Positions 8,512 to 16,957 of a DNA stretch of 64,000 nucleotides are shown here, piece after piece. Both the position numbers and the translations under genes were made by a program. Source of the stretch: Mesorhizobium sp. (GTDB lineage: Bacteria > Pseudomonadota > Alphaproteobacteria > Rhizobiales > Rhizobiaceae); NCBI GenBank assembly GCA_004020875.1, contig SAPZ01000003.1, positions 358,653 through 422,652 on the forward strand, read 5' to 3'. Each line of letters opens with the position of its first letter. The stretch's first letter is position 1. The notes below the pieces were generated by a model. That model saw nothing but the letters and a program-made list of their open reading frames with translations, ran no database searches and was not told the origin of the DNA.

Positions 8512-10623
8512 ATGATTGAGCGCGTGGCGGCCAACATAACCGTCGTCATCCCGGCAAGGAATGCAGCCGCGACCCTGGACGCGGCGATCGGCAGCCTGAC
8601 CGCCGACAGACCGGTCATCCGCGAGATCCTGGTAATAGACGACGGCTCGGACGACCGCACGGCCGAGGTGGCGATGGAGAGCGCGCGCCGCGTTGGCTTG
8701 CCGCTGGATGTGGTGAGCGTTCGCCTTGGCAGCGCGGGCGCCGCGCGCAATGTCGGGATCGAGCGGGCGAGCGGCACATCCATCTTCTTTCTCGACGCCG
8801 ACGACCAGGTGATGGCCGGCAGCCTGTCGCAGTTGGGTTCGGCGCTCGCAGGCCAGCCTGGCGCCGGCCTTGCCGTCGGGGCCAGCATACGGCGCGCGAA
8901 GGGCCGGCCGGACAAGCTCAAGACGCCGCAAGGCTATGGCCCCGACAGGAGGCAGAACACAAGCCGGTATCTGCGCAACGAGTTGTGGCCGATCGCGATG
9001 GGTAGCGCGCTGGTGGCCGATTGGGCGACAGCCGGCATTCGCTTTCCCGAAACGATCGGGCTCGACGAGGACACCTGCTACTGGGCAGCGCTGCTGGCAA
9101 ACGCCGAAATCGTCGCCATCGACACGCCGGTGCTGCTTTACCACCACGACGAAGAGCGGATGGCACGCCGTTTCATCACCGAGCCGCGCAAGACGTTCCT
9201 CGCTATAGCACGCGAACTCGACAGCCTTGCGGCCGCCGGCGCCAAACGGGACGCGTTGCAATGGCGAAAGGCCTGGATAGCGCAACGCATTGCCCGCCAG
9301 CTCATCAAGCACGGGATGTTCGCGGACGCCGCCGGCATGATGCGCGCGGTCAAGGCGCATCGAGAACTTGGCCAAAGTTGGAAAGCGGCCCAATACCTGG
9401 CCAGGATCCGGTTCGGGCGACTGGCCGGGACCGGGCCGGCCGCCGGCTTGGCGGCGCCACGGCGCACGCTGATCGTTAGCTTCGACCCGGCCTACCCGCC
9501 CACCTCTGGCGCCGATCTCAGGACCTTCGGCAATGCTGTCGCGGCCGCCGAAGTCGGTCCTGTCCGCCTTGCCTCGGTAAGACCTGCCGGCTCGACGCGA
9601 CCACCCGGCCGCGACATCCGCGTGGTTTCACTGACCACGGAAGCCGACAAACGATCGCATTCGCTCGGCTGGCGACGGATCAAGGGCGAGAACCGGATTC
9701 CGCGTCCGGCGCTCGCCCGCCTCAAGGCCCTGGCGCGCGAGTTCCGCCCGGACACGATCGTCGTCGAGAGCATTCCGCTGTTCAAGCTGCTGCAGCCTCT
9801 TAGGCCGCTGACCAGGCAGCTCATTCTCGACATGCACAATGTCGAGTCCGATCTCGCCGCCCAGACGACCTGCAATGCCCCGTCGGCCGTGTCGCCCGGA
9901 ATAAGGCAGCTGGAGCGAAGAGCGGCGGCGATCGTCGACCGCATCTGGGTCTGCTCGAAGCTGGACCGCGAGCGGCTCAAGGCAATCATTGACCACAAAA
10001 CACCGGTCGATGTCGTGCCGAACGGGATACCGCGCGCCAAAGGGACATCCGAGCTGCTGCCTGTGTCGCCCGGTACGTCCGATGGATTTCCGGTGATACT
10101 CTTTGCCGGCCACCTCGGCTACCATCCCAACATCGATGCCGCGGAGCGCCTGGCCGGCGTCATCCTGCCGCGGGTCCGGCAGGCGCTGCCAGCCACGCGG
10201 CTCGTCCTAGCCGGTCGTTCACCCGATCCGGCCGTCCGTATCCTGGCCAAACTCGACGGCGTCGTCCTGATCGAAAACCCTGACGATGTTGGTCCCCTGC
10301 TGTCGGCAGCGCATCTCTGCATCGTCCCGCTCAGGATCGGCGGCGGTACGCGCATCAAGATCCTGGAGGCGATGGCCTCGGGCGTGCCGGTGATCGCGAC
10401 ACCGCTGGCGGCGGAAGGGCTCGACCTCGCCGGCGGCGAAGACCTGCTCCTGTCCGACTCCGACGAGGGACTGGCCGACCTGGCGGTCGCACTCTGTTCC
10501 GACCCGGCCCGCATGGCGAGATTGCGTGCCCGCGCCTATGATACCGCATGGTCATGCTTCGGACCTCAGGCAATCCGCGAAGCCGTTCGCCGCGGCCTGG
10601 GACTGGACGGGACCAGCCGATGA
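8512..10623 (+). CDS. Two-domain glycosyltransferase, GT2 (N-terminal) fused to GT4 (C-terminal)
   Basis: The 703-residue protein begins with a GT-A domain of family 2 (about 1-220): ITVVIPARNAAATLDAAI opens it, ILVIDDGSDD follows, and FFLDADD supplies the DxD metal motif. A linker leads to a GT-B domain of family 4 (about 320-700) with LFAGHLGYHPNIDAAERL, the nucleotide-sugar-binding segment RIGGGTRIKILEAMASGVPV and a closing EGLDLAGGEDLLL. There is no signal peptide or membrane segment, so it is probably a cytoplasmic enzyme adding two sugars to a lipid-linked glycan. The start abuts the PrimPol-like stop. The next glycosyltransferase begins 22 bases after the stop, so the three genes look like one operon. 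Confidence 0.85.
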   Translation: MIERVAANITVVIPARNAAATLDAAIGSLTADRPVIREILVIDDGSDDRTAEVAMESARRVGLPLDVVSVRLGSAGAARNVGIERASGTSIFFLDADDQVMAGSLSQLGSALAGQPGAGLAVGASIRRAKGRPDKLKTPQGYGPDRRQNTSRYLRNELWPIAMGSALVADWATAGIRFPETIGLDEDTCYWAALLANAEIVAIDTPVLLYHHDEERMARRFITEPRKTFLAIARELDSLAAAGAKRDALQWRKAWIAQRIARQLIKHGMFADAAGMMRAVKAHRELGQSWKAAQYLARIRFGRLAGTGPAAGLAAPRRTLIVSFDPAYPPTSGADLRTFGNAVAAAEVGPVRLASVRPAGSTRPPGRDIRVVSLTTEADKRSHSLGWRRIKGENRIPRPALARLKALAREFRPDTIVVESIPLFKLLQPLRPLTRQLILDMHNVESDLAAQTTCNAPSAVSPGIRQLERRAAAIVDRIWVCSKLDRERLKAIIDHKTPVDVVPNGIPRAKGTSELLPVSPGTSDGFPVILFAGHLGYHPNIDAAERLAGVILPRVRQALPATRLVLAGRSPDPAVRILAKLDGVVLIENPDDVGPLLSAAHLCIVPLRIGGGTRIKILEAMASGVPVIATPLAAEGLDLAGGEDLLLSDSDEGLADLAVALCSDPARMARLRARAYDTAWSCFGPQAIREAVRRGLGLDGTSR

Positions 10624-10645
10624 ACCGCCGCACAACGGGCCTTAC

Positions 10646-12211
10646 ATGATCCCCAAGATCCTGCACCAGACCTGGAAGACCGACCAGATCCCGATCCGGT
10701 TCCAGGCTTATATCGAGAGCTGGAAGCGGCACCATCCGGACTGGACGATGATGTTCTGGAACGATCGTCAGCTGCTCGAGTTCGTCGCGCGGCATTATCC
10801 CGACTTCCTGCCGACCTTTTGCAGTTACCAGAGCGGCGTGCTGAGGGCGGATGCCGGACGGTACCTGCTTCTGCATCATTTCGGCGGGGTCTACGCCGAT
10901 ATCGACTGCGAATGCGTGGCGCCGTTCGATCAACTGGCCAGCGAGGATCGGATCGTTTTCTGCAAGGAACCGGACACGCATGCACGCGTGCAGGCCGATT
11001 TCCGCCGGCTGCCCTACCTTCTGTTCAACGGCACGATCGCCAGTCCGGCCGGCCATCCCTTCTGGCTTCACCTCCTGTCCTTCCTGCCGGGGCTCGCCCG
11101 TGCCAAGGAAACCATCGACGCGACGGGCCCCTGCGTGTTGACCTCGGCCCAGCTCAGCTATGGCGACCAATCCGCCTTCGCCATCCACCCTTCGGCGCTG
11201 TTCGCACCGGTCGACTCGGCTGGGCGCAGGGGCGACGATGGGACGCCGACCCTCTCCATCCACCATTGGGCCGGCACATGGTGGACACGCGCTCCGGCGC
11301 CGGGCTGGCGAGACAAGATTCGCACGCATGCCTACCGGTCCTGGCACCATCTGACACGCGGCGCACATCTAAGCGAAGCATCCGCCAGGCAGGGCGTGAG
11401 CCAGGCTGCCCTCGCTGCGCCGATCCCGTCAGGCCGCAACGTCGCCATCCTGGTGCCGCTGCGTGACGCGGCCGATCATATCGAGCCCTTCCTCGATGCC
11501 GTCGGCGCGCTCGACTACCCCAAGGACAGGATCAAGCTGGTTTTTTGCGAGGGCGACAGCGTAGACGGAAGCTGGGAGCGGTTGCAGCAAACCGTGGCGC
11601 CGCTGGCCCGCATTTATCGGGACGTGATTCTGCTGCAGAAGCAGACAGGCCTTCGGCTCGACCGGACGAAGCGCGCCAAGCGAGGCCTGCAGCGTATGAG
11701 GCGCGGCGCCATCGCGAAGGTGCGAAACCACCTGATCGAGCACGGTCTCGATGCGAGCGATGATTGGGCCTTGTGGGTCGATATCGACGTGTGGGGATTT
11801 GCCCGCGATATCCTAAGCCGGCTTATCGAAAGCAAGAATCGCATCGTGGTCCCAAACTGCGTCAAGATCGCCGGCGGCGGCAGTTTCGACCTCAACAGCT
11901 TCATCACCGTGCGCAAGCAGAAAGACTATCACTACTATCGCCAGATACGCGGCGGCATCTATCAACCGCCGGCCCATTCCTACGGCCGCCTGCATCTCAG
12001 CGACGTCAGGCATCTCGACAGCATCGGCCTCGACGGGGTCGGGGGCACCATGCTCCTTGTCGACGCCGCCTTGCATCGCGGCGGGCTCCGCTTTCCGGAA
12101 ATCCCCTATCGCGACCTGATCGAGACGGAGGCCTTTGGTGCGCTCGCCAACGATCTGGGAATCCGGCCTACGGGCCTGCCCAAGCTCGAAATCCTGCACG
12201 TACCATGGTGA
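10646..12211 (+). CDS. Fused glycosyltransferase: GT32 (DXD sugar-binding) domain plus Anp1/GT62-like domain
   Basis: The start is ATG 10646 (MIPKILHQTWK), the standard opening of GT32 domains; a longer open frame reaches into the upstream gene but is not credible. Residues 1-235 form the GT32 module: HQTWK, ADAGRYLLLHHFGGVYADID with D85-x-D87, and a closing HHWAGTWW. Residues 265-521 form a second GT-A module resembling the Anp1/Mnn9 (GT62) family: NVAILVPLRDAADHI, FCEGDSVDGSW, LWVDIDVW with D379-x-D381, and GVGGTMLLVD. In fungi, GT32 (Och1) and GT62 (Anp1/Mnn9) enzymes work in the same mannan pathway. Here both folds sit in one 521-residue bacterial protein. The sugar donor cannot be deduced; mannose is a guess from the families. 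Confidence 0.78.
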   Translation: MIPKILHQTWKTDQIPIRFQAYIESWKRHHPDWTMMFWNDRQLLEFVARHYPDFLPTFCSYQSGVLRADAGRYLLLHHFGGVYADIDCECVAPFDQLASEDRIVFCKEPDTHARVQADFRRLPYLLFNGTIASPAGHPFWLHLLSFLPGLARAKETIDATGPCVLTSAQLSYGDQSAFAIHPSALFAPVDSAGRRGDDGTPTLSIHHWAGTWWTRAPAPGWRDKIRTHAYRSWHHLTRGAHLSEASARQGVSQAALAAPIPSGRNVAILVPLRDAADHIEPFLDAVGALDYPKDRIKLVFCEGDSVDGSWERLQQTVAPLARIYRDVILLQKQTGLRLDRTKRAKRGLQRMRRGAIAKVRNHLIEHGLDASDDWALWVDIDVWGFARDILSRLIESKNRIVVPNCVKIAGGGSFDLNSFITVRKQKDYHYYRQIRGGIYQPPAHSYGRLHLSDVRHLDSIGLDGVGGTMLLVDAALHRGGLRFPEIPYRDLIETEAFGALANDLGIRPTGLPKLEILHVPW

Positions 12212-12227
12212 CGGCCCTACGCGTCGC

Positions 12228-12803
12228 TCAGTCGTGCAGATCCCTTGAAATCGCCGGCCCAATCGTGAAGCCTGAAAAGGTCGCTTCAAAACCTTCGCGC
12301 TGCGGCGAGCAGCACATCATGCCGACTTCGACCATTTTCGAGATCGGGAAATAGGCGAGCCGCACCGGCTTCCAATGGCCGTCGGCGGCATCCAGATATT
12401 GGATGCGAATCGCTTCGGCGTGACGGGTCAGTCGGATCCTGACACCGTCCTTGCCGGCGGCGATGGCGACCAGCGACCAGTCGGAGGTGTCGTTGGTGAC
12501 GACGACCGAGAAATAGGCCAGGCCGTCGGTGTATTCGATACCGGCCTTGACCCAGTGCGTTTCGCTCTGGCGCAGCATCAGACCCGCCTGATCGTACAGC
12601 ACCTTGTAGTCGCCCTTGACGGTGACCTCGGCGGTGAAGTCACCTTCGACCGGACGGTAGAGGAAATGACCGTTGTCGCGCCAGAAGCCGTAAAAAGTCT
12701 CGCGCCAGAAATCCGTATCCTTGCCGGTGCGGACGGTGAGCGTGCCGTCGCCGACCACGTGGTGCGGCGGCGGATTGAGCCATGTCATGTCGGCCACGCT
12801 CAT
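12228..12803 (-). CDS. DUF1349 domain-containing protein (concanavalin-like fold)
   Basis: The 191-residue protein belongs to the DUF1349 group (relatives of yeast 'regulation of enolase 1'), a jelly-roll fold related to concanavalin-like lectins. Typical family strings are TDFWRETFYGFWRDNGHF, DQAGLMLR, WVKAGIEYTDG and VGMMCCSPQREGFEATF. There is no signal peptide, so it is probably cytoplasmic. The start at 12803 has GGGAGG 7 bases upstream. It lies 20 bases downstream of the aldehyde dehydrogenase and shares its strand, so they may be co-transcribed. A carbohydrate-related role is plausible, but no biochemical function is established for bacterial members. Confidence 0.8.
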   Translation of the reverse strand: MSVADMTWLNPPPHHVVGDGTLTVRTGKDTDFWRETFYGFWRDNGHFLYRPVEGDFTAEVTVKGDYKVLYDQAGLMLRQSETHWVKAGIEYTDGLAYFSVVVTNDTSDWSLVAIAAGKDGVRIRLTRHAEAIRIQYLDAADGHWKPVRLAYFPISKMVEVGMMCCSPQREGFEATFSGFTIGPAISRDLHD

Positions 12804-12823
12804 CGATCCCCTCCCGGACTGGA

Positions 12824-14263
12824 TTAGCCGGCGAATGTATAGGCGGTCTTTACCGTGGTGTAGAACTCCATGGCATAACGGCCCTGCTCGCGCGGACCGT
12901 AGCTCGAGCCCTTGCGTCCGCCGAACGGCACGTGGAAGTCGACACCCGCCGTCGGCAGGTTGACCATCACCATGCCGGCTTCGGAATTGCGCTTGAAATG
13001 CGTCGCATGCTTCAGGCTGGTCGTGCAGATGCCGGAGGTGAGGCCGAACGGCGTGTCGTTGGCCACAGCCAGCGCCTCGTCATAGTCCTTGACGCGGATG
13101 ACATTGGCGACCGGGCCGAAGATTTCCTCGCGCGAGATGCGCATCGCATTGTTGGAGCCGACGAACAGCGCCGGCTGCAGGTAGAAGCCCGGCGTGCCGA
13201 GCTCCAGACGGTCGCCGCCGAAGGCAAGCTCGGCGCCTTCCTGGCGGCCGATCGCGATATAGTCTTCATCCTGCTTGAGTTGGGTCTGGTCGACGACCGG
13301 ACCGATCTGGGTCTTGGCGTCCAGCGCGTCGCCGATGACGAGCTTGTCCAGGCGCTCTTTCACGGCGTCGACGAAACGGTCGTGGATGCCGTCGGTGACG
13401 ATCAGGCGCGACGACGCCGTGCATCGCTGCCCGGTCGAGAAATAGGCACCGTTGACGGCGCAGTCGACGGCCACCGCTAGGTCGGCATCGTCGAGCACGA
13501 CCAGCGGGTTCTTGCCGCCCATTTCGAGCTGGAACTTGCGCATGTGCTCGACGCTTGCCGCGGCGACGCGCTTGCCCGTTCCAACCGAGCCGGTGAAGGA
13601 GATGGCGTTGACGTCGGGGCTGTCAAGCATCGCCTGGCCAACCACCGAGCCCTTGCCCATGACGAGGTTGAGCACGCCCTTGGGCAGGCCGGCGCGATGC
13701 AGGATGTCGACGATGGTCCAGGCGCTTTCGGGCACCAGCTCAGCCGGCTTGAACACGATGGTGTTGCCGTAGGCCAACGCCGGCGCGATCTTCCAGGCGG
13801 GAATGGCGATCGGGAAATTCCATGGCGTGATGATGCCGACGACGCCGACACCCTCGCGGGTCATCTCGACGCCGACGCCTGGCCGCACACTCGGCACCAT
13901 CTCGCCCGACAGGCGCAGCGTCTCGCCGGCGAAGAAGTCGAAGATCTGCGCCGCGCGGATCGTCTCGCCGACGCCCTCGGCCAGTGTCTTGCCCTCCTCG
14001 CGGGCGAGCGACCGGCCGATCTCGTCCTTGCGCGCCATGATCTCGTCGGAAGTCTTCTTCAGCACTGCATGGCGGGCCAGCGGGCCCGAGCGCGACCAGG
14101 CCGGAAAGGCCGCCTTGGCGGCGGCGATTGCCTGCTTGGCCTCGTCCGGGCCGGCGGAAGCGTATTCGCCGACGACATCGTTGGTGTTCGAGGGGTTGAT
14201 GTTGCGCGAGCCGGCCTCGCCAAGCCACTCGCCGTCGATCAGGTTTTTGCGGTGCAGGGTCAT
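12824..14263 (-). CDS. NAD(P)-dependent aldehyde dehydrogenase, alpha-ketoglutarate-semialdehyde-dehydrogenase-like
   Basis: A complete ALDH of 479 residues. ATG 14263 (MTLHRKNLIDGEW) is chosen over an in-frame codon 48 bases upstream because AAGGA is well placed before it. The catalytic machinery is intact: N149 in TPWNFP, E247 in LEMGGKNP and nucleophile C281 in STGQRCTASS. The cofactor loop FTGSVGTGKRV is present. The overall pattern resembles the alpha-ketoglutarate (2,5-dioxopentanoate) semialdehyde dehydrogenases that end oxidative pentose and uronate pathways, but substrate cannot be fixed from motifs alone. Its neighbours are a DUF1349 protein downstream and a dispersed repeat in the upstream region. 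Confidence 0.85.
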   Translation of the reverse strand: MTLHRKNLIDGEWLGEAGSRNINPSNTNDVVGEYASAGPDEAKQAIAAAKAAFPAWSRSGPLARHAVLKKTSDEIMARKDEIGRSLAREEGKTLAEGVGETIRAAQIFDFFAGETLRLSGEMVPSVRPGVGVEMTREGVGVVGIITPWNFPIAIPAWKIAPALAYGNTIVFKPAELVPESAWTIVDILHRAGLPKGVLNLVMGKGSVVGQAMLDSPDVNAISFTGSVGTGKRVAAASVEHMRKFQLEMGGKNPLVVLDDADLAVAVDCAVNGAYFSTGQRCTASSRLIVTDGIHDRFVDAVKERLDKLVIGDALDAKTQIGPVVDQTQLKQDEDYIAIGRQEGAELAFGGDRLELGTPGFYLQPALFVGSNNAMRISREEIFGPVANVIRVKDYDEALAVANDTPFGLTSGICTTSLKHATHFKRNSEAGMVMVNLPTAGVDFHVPFGGRKGSSYGPREQGRYAMEFYTTVKTAYTFAG

Positions 14264-14370
14264 ATTGTTTTTCCTTGAGTTTTGGTCGCGGCGGCCTTCG
14301 GCCGGGATCAATTGTCAGACAAATGATATAGCCCTTGTCCGGGAGGAGGTCTACTCGCGATCTTAAACCT

Positions 14371-14467
14371 AGAGCGTTCACCGTTTCAGGGAAACGGCGA
14401 ACCGCTCTATCCCTTGTTTGACGCAAATGCGGGGTGAAAACCGCTCGCACTTTCCTGCAATTGCTCT
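14371..14467 (+). repeat. Dispersed intergenic palindromic repeat, copy A
   Basis: It starts AGAGCGTTCACCGTTTC, passes a dyad (CGTTTC...GAAACG, AGCG...CGCT), and ends with AAAACCGCT, CACTTTCCTG and CAATTGCTCT. It is the same architecture as the copies at 36986-37090 and 51153-51247, with more divergence in the middle. It lies upstream of the aldehyde dehydrogenase and after a minus-strand membrane-protein gene. Confidence 0.75.
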
Positions 14468-14481
14468 GAAGGCGCCTCGCG

Positions 14482-14967
14482 TCAGGTCGAGAACGACCAG
14501 AAAAGGCAGGCGAGCGTGACCGCGCCGAACGCGACGAAGACCAGGCTTCTGAGCAGAATGTTGCGGCGAAGCTCGTTCATGGTGAGATGCGCGGCCACAA
14601 TCGCCGCGACGAACAGAAAGCGCCAGTTGAAAAGCGTCCAAAGCACCTCGCGCTGGCCGAAAGCCCATCTGGCGAGCAGCGAGCCGACGATGGTTGCGAA
14701 CAGCATGATCGTCGCCCAGAAGATCGCGTCGGCGGCATGGGTCAGCACGATGCCGGCGGCGCGGATCGGCAGGATCATCATCAGCATCGCGCCGAAGAAA
14801 TAGACGGCGGCAATCGCCAGGAAGGAGCCGGCGTCGGCAATGCCGTCGAGGCGCTTCACGCCGAATGCGCCATAGGGATAGCCGTGCCTGGCAACCGCCA
14901 AAGAGAGCGCCATCAGCAAGGCGCTCAGAACCGTGATCAGTGCGAATGTGCCGAGGGCCTTGCTCAT
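14482..14967 (-). CDS. Small polytopic membrane protein, unknown function
   Basis: The 161-residue protein has about five hydrophobic segments: residues 5-25 (FALITVLSALLMALSLAVA), 48-70, 75-100, 115-132 and 140-158. Short charged loops include a conserved-looking RHGYPYGAFGVKRLDG. AGGAAA precedes ATG 14967. I do not recognise the family. It ends in the inner membrane by prediction and stands alone between a repeat element and the end of the sugar-transporter operon. Confidence 0.65.
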   Translation of the reverse strand: MSKALGTFALITVLSALLMALSLAVARHGYPYGAFGVKRLDGIADAGSFLAIAAVYFFGAMLMMILPIRAAGIVLTHAADAIFWATIMLFATIVGSLLARWAFGQREVLWTLFNWRFLFVAAIVAAHLTMNELRRNILLRSLVFVAFGAVTLACLFWSFST

Positions 14968-15037
14968 GCCGTTTCCTGTCGAGACGAATCAACAGGAACG
15001 ATCTTAGCCTACGAGAAAGCCTTGCATCGACCCGTCG

Positions 15038-16105
15038 CTAGCCGATCCGCGTGCCGCTCGCCGGATCGAACAGATGCAATGCCGCGGGATCGGCTGCGAG
15101 GCGGACGAAATCTCCCGGCCGCACCTCGCTGCGGCCCATGACGAAGACGCAGATCTGCTGATTGGCAAGCCTGACGTAGAACTGCGTCGACAGGCCGAGC
15201 GGCTCGACCACCTCGACCTCGGTCTTCAACGCGCCGTCGTCGACCAGCTTGATGTGCTCAGGCCGCAGGCCGATGGTGATAGCATCGCCGTCGCTCAGCG
15301 GCAGGCTATCCGGGAGCCGCAACTTCTGGCCGTCGGCGAGCACGGCATCGACCGTGCCGCCCTTGGCGACCTTGGCCGGGAGGAAATTCATGCCGGGCGA
15401 GCCGATGAAGCCGGCGACGAAGGTGTTGACCGGCCGGTCGTAAAGCTCGAGCGGGCGGCCGACCTGCTGCACATAGCCGTCATGCATGACGACGATTCGG
15501 TCGGCCATGGTCATGGCCTCGATCTGGTCGTGCGTGACATAGACCGACGTGGTCTTGAGCTGCTGATGCAGCGCCTTGATCTCGGCCCGCATATGGACGC
15601 GCAATTTGGCGTCGAGGTTGGAAAGCGGCTCGTCGAAGAGGAAGACTTTCGGATCGCGCACGATGGCACGGCCCATGGCGACGCGCTGGCGCTGGCCGCC
15701 GGAGAGCTGGCGCGGAAGGCGGCCGAGATAGGAGTCGAGGCCAAGCCGCTTGGCCGCGGCGCCCACTCGGCCATCGATCGTCGTCTTTTCGGCCTTCTTC
15801 AGCATCAGGCTGAAGCCCATGTTCGAAGAGACGTCCATATGCGGATAAAGTGCGTAGGACTGAAACACCATGGCAATGTCGCGGTCCTTGGGTGCGACGT
15901 CGTTGACGAGGCGTTCACCGATGTGGATCTGGCCGCCGGTGACCTCTTCGAGGCCGGCAATCATCCGCAGGAGCGTGGACTTGCCGCAGCCGGACGGGCC
16001 GACCAGCACGACGAACTCGCCATCGGCGATCTCCAGATCGACGCCATGCAGGATGCGCAGCGCGCCGTAATCCTTCTCGACATGTTGCAGCGTGACGGAA
16101 GCCAT
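15038..16105 (-). CDS. Sugar ABC transporter ATPase, MalK/UgpC type
   Basis: A 355-residue CUT1 ATPase with Walker A GPSGCGKSTLL, signature LSGGQRQRVAMGRAIVRDP, Walker B VFLFDEPLSNLD and the switch His in THDQIEAMT. Residues from about 240 on form the MalK-type regulatory (TOBE/OB) domain with GLRPEHIKLVDDG. It energises import through the two permeases encoded directly upstream; the spacing to the preceding permease is 3 bases. This is the last gene of the operon that begins with the FadR-type regulator. The substrate is a sugar or sugar derivative, not identifiable from the ATPase. Confidence 0.92.
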   Translation of the reverse strand: MASVTLQHVEKDYGALRILHGVDLEIADGEFVVLVGPSGCGKSTLLRMIAGLEEVTGGQIHIGERLVNDVAPKDRDIAMVFQSYALYPHMDVSSNMGFSLMLKKAEKTTIDGRVGAAAKRLGLDSYLGRLPRQLSGGQRQRVAMGRAIVRDPKVFLFDEPLSNLDAKLRVHMRAEIKALHQQLKTTSVYVTHDQIEAMTMADRIVVMHDGYVQQVGRPLELYDRPVNTFVAGFIGSPGMNFLPAKVAKGGTVDAVLADGQKLRLPDSLPLSDGDAITIGLRPEHIKLVDDGALKTEVEVVEPLGLSTQFYVRLANQQICVFVMGRSEVRPGDFVRLAADPAALHLFDPASGTRIG

Positions 16106-16108
16106 CTT

Positions 16109-16957
16109 TTATCCTTTGACCGCGCCGGCGGTGAGGCCGGTGACGAGATAGCGTTGCAGGAAAGCGAAGAAGACGCAGACCGGGATCAGCGCCAGGATAG
16201 AGGCCGCCATCATCTGCCCCCAGTCGACAGCGAACTTGCCGATGAAGGTGAGCAGGCCGACGGCAAAGGTCTTCTGCTCGTCGCTGGAGATCAGCATCAG
16301 CGCGAACAGCAACTCGCTCCACGCGGCGGTGAAGACGAAGCCGAGCGTCGCGCCCATGCCGGGCAAGGTGAGCGGCACGATCACTCGGCGCATGGCCTGC
16401 GCGCGCGTGCAGCCGTCGATCATCGCCGCCTCCTCGAGGTCCTTCGGGATGCCGTCGAAGAAGGACTGCATGAGGAAGGTGGCGAAGGCGGTGTTGAAGG
16501 CGGTGTAGATAATGATCAGGCCGACCAGGCTGTTGGTGAGACCCAGATCGCCCATGATGCGGTAGATCGGCGGGATGACCATTACCAGTGGGAAGGTTTG
16601 GGTGAGGAGCAGCAGGATCGCCAGCGTCGCCTTGCCGCGGAAGGTGAAGCGCGACATGGCGTAGCCGGCAAGCGTGGCGATGATGGTGACGAACGCCGCC
16701 GTCGACACCGAGACGATGACGCTGTTGAGAAAATACCGCGGGAAGTCGGAGGCTTCGAGCACGGTGGCAAAGTTCTTCAGCGTCGTCTCAGACGGCCAGA
16801 AGGTGATGCCTTCGGAATAGAGCAGGCGTTCTGGCGTCACCGAGATCTTCAGCGTCCAGAAGATCGGGAACAGCGCGAAGATCACGTAAGCCGCGATCGC
16901 CGCGTAGAGCCCTATGCAGCCGAAGATGCGCGAGGAGGTGGAGCGACCGGCGATCAT
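16109..16957 (-). CDS. Carbohydrate ABC transporter permease, MalG type
   Basis: The 282-residue inner-membrane permease has six predicted spans and the cytoplasmic EAA loop EEAAMIDGCTRAQAMRRV that contacts the ATPase. I place the start at ATG 16957 (MIAGRSTSSRIFG), which overlaps the upstream permease stop as TGATG. A much longer open frame exists but would duplicate the upstream gene in another frame. It pairs with the MalF-type permease to form the CUT1 channel. Confidence 0.9.
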   Translation of the reverse strand: MIAGRSTSSRIFGCIGLYAAIAAYVIFALFPIFWTLKISVTPERLLYSEGITFWPSETTLKNFATVLEASDFPRYFLNSVIVSVSTAAFVTIIATLAGYAMSRFTFRGKATLAILLLLTQTFPLVMVIPPIYRIMGDLGLTNSLVGLIIIYTAFNTAFATFLMQSFFDGIPKDLEEAAMIDGCTRAQAMRRVIVPLTLPGMGATLGFVFTAAWSELLFALMLISSDEQKTFAVGLLTFIGKFAVDWGQMMAASILALIPVCVFFAFLQRYLVTGLTAGAVKG

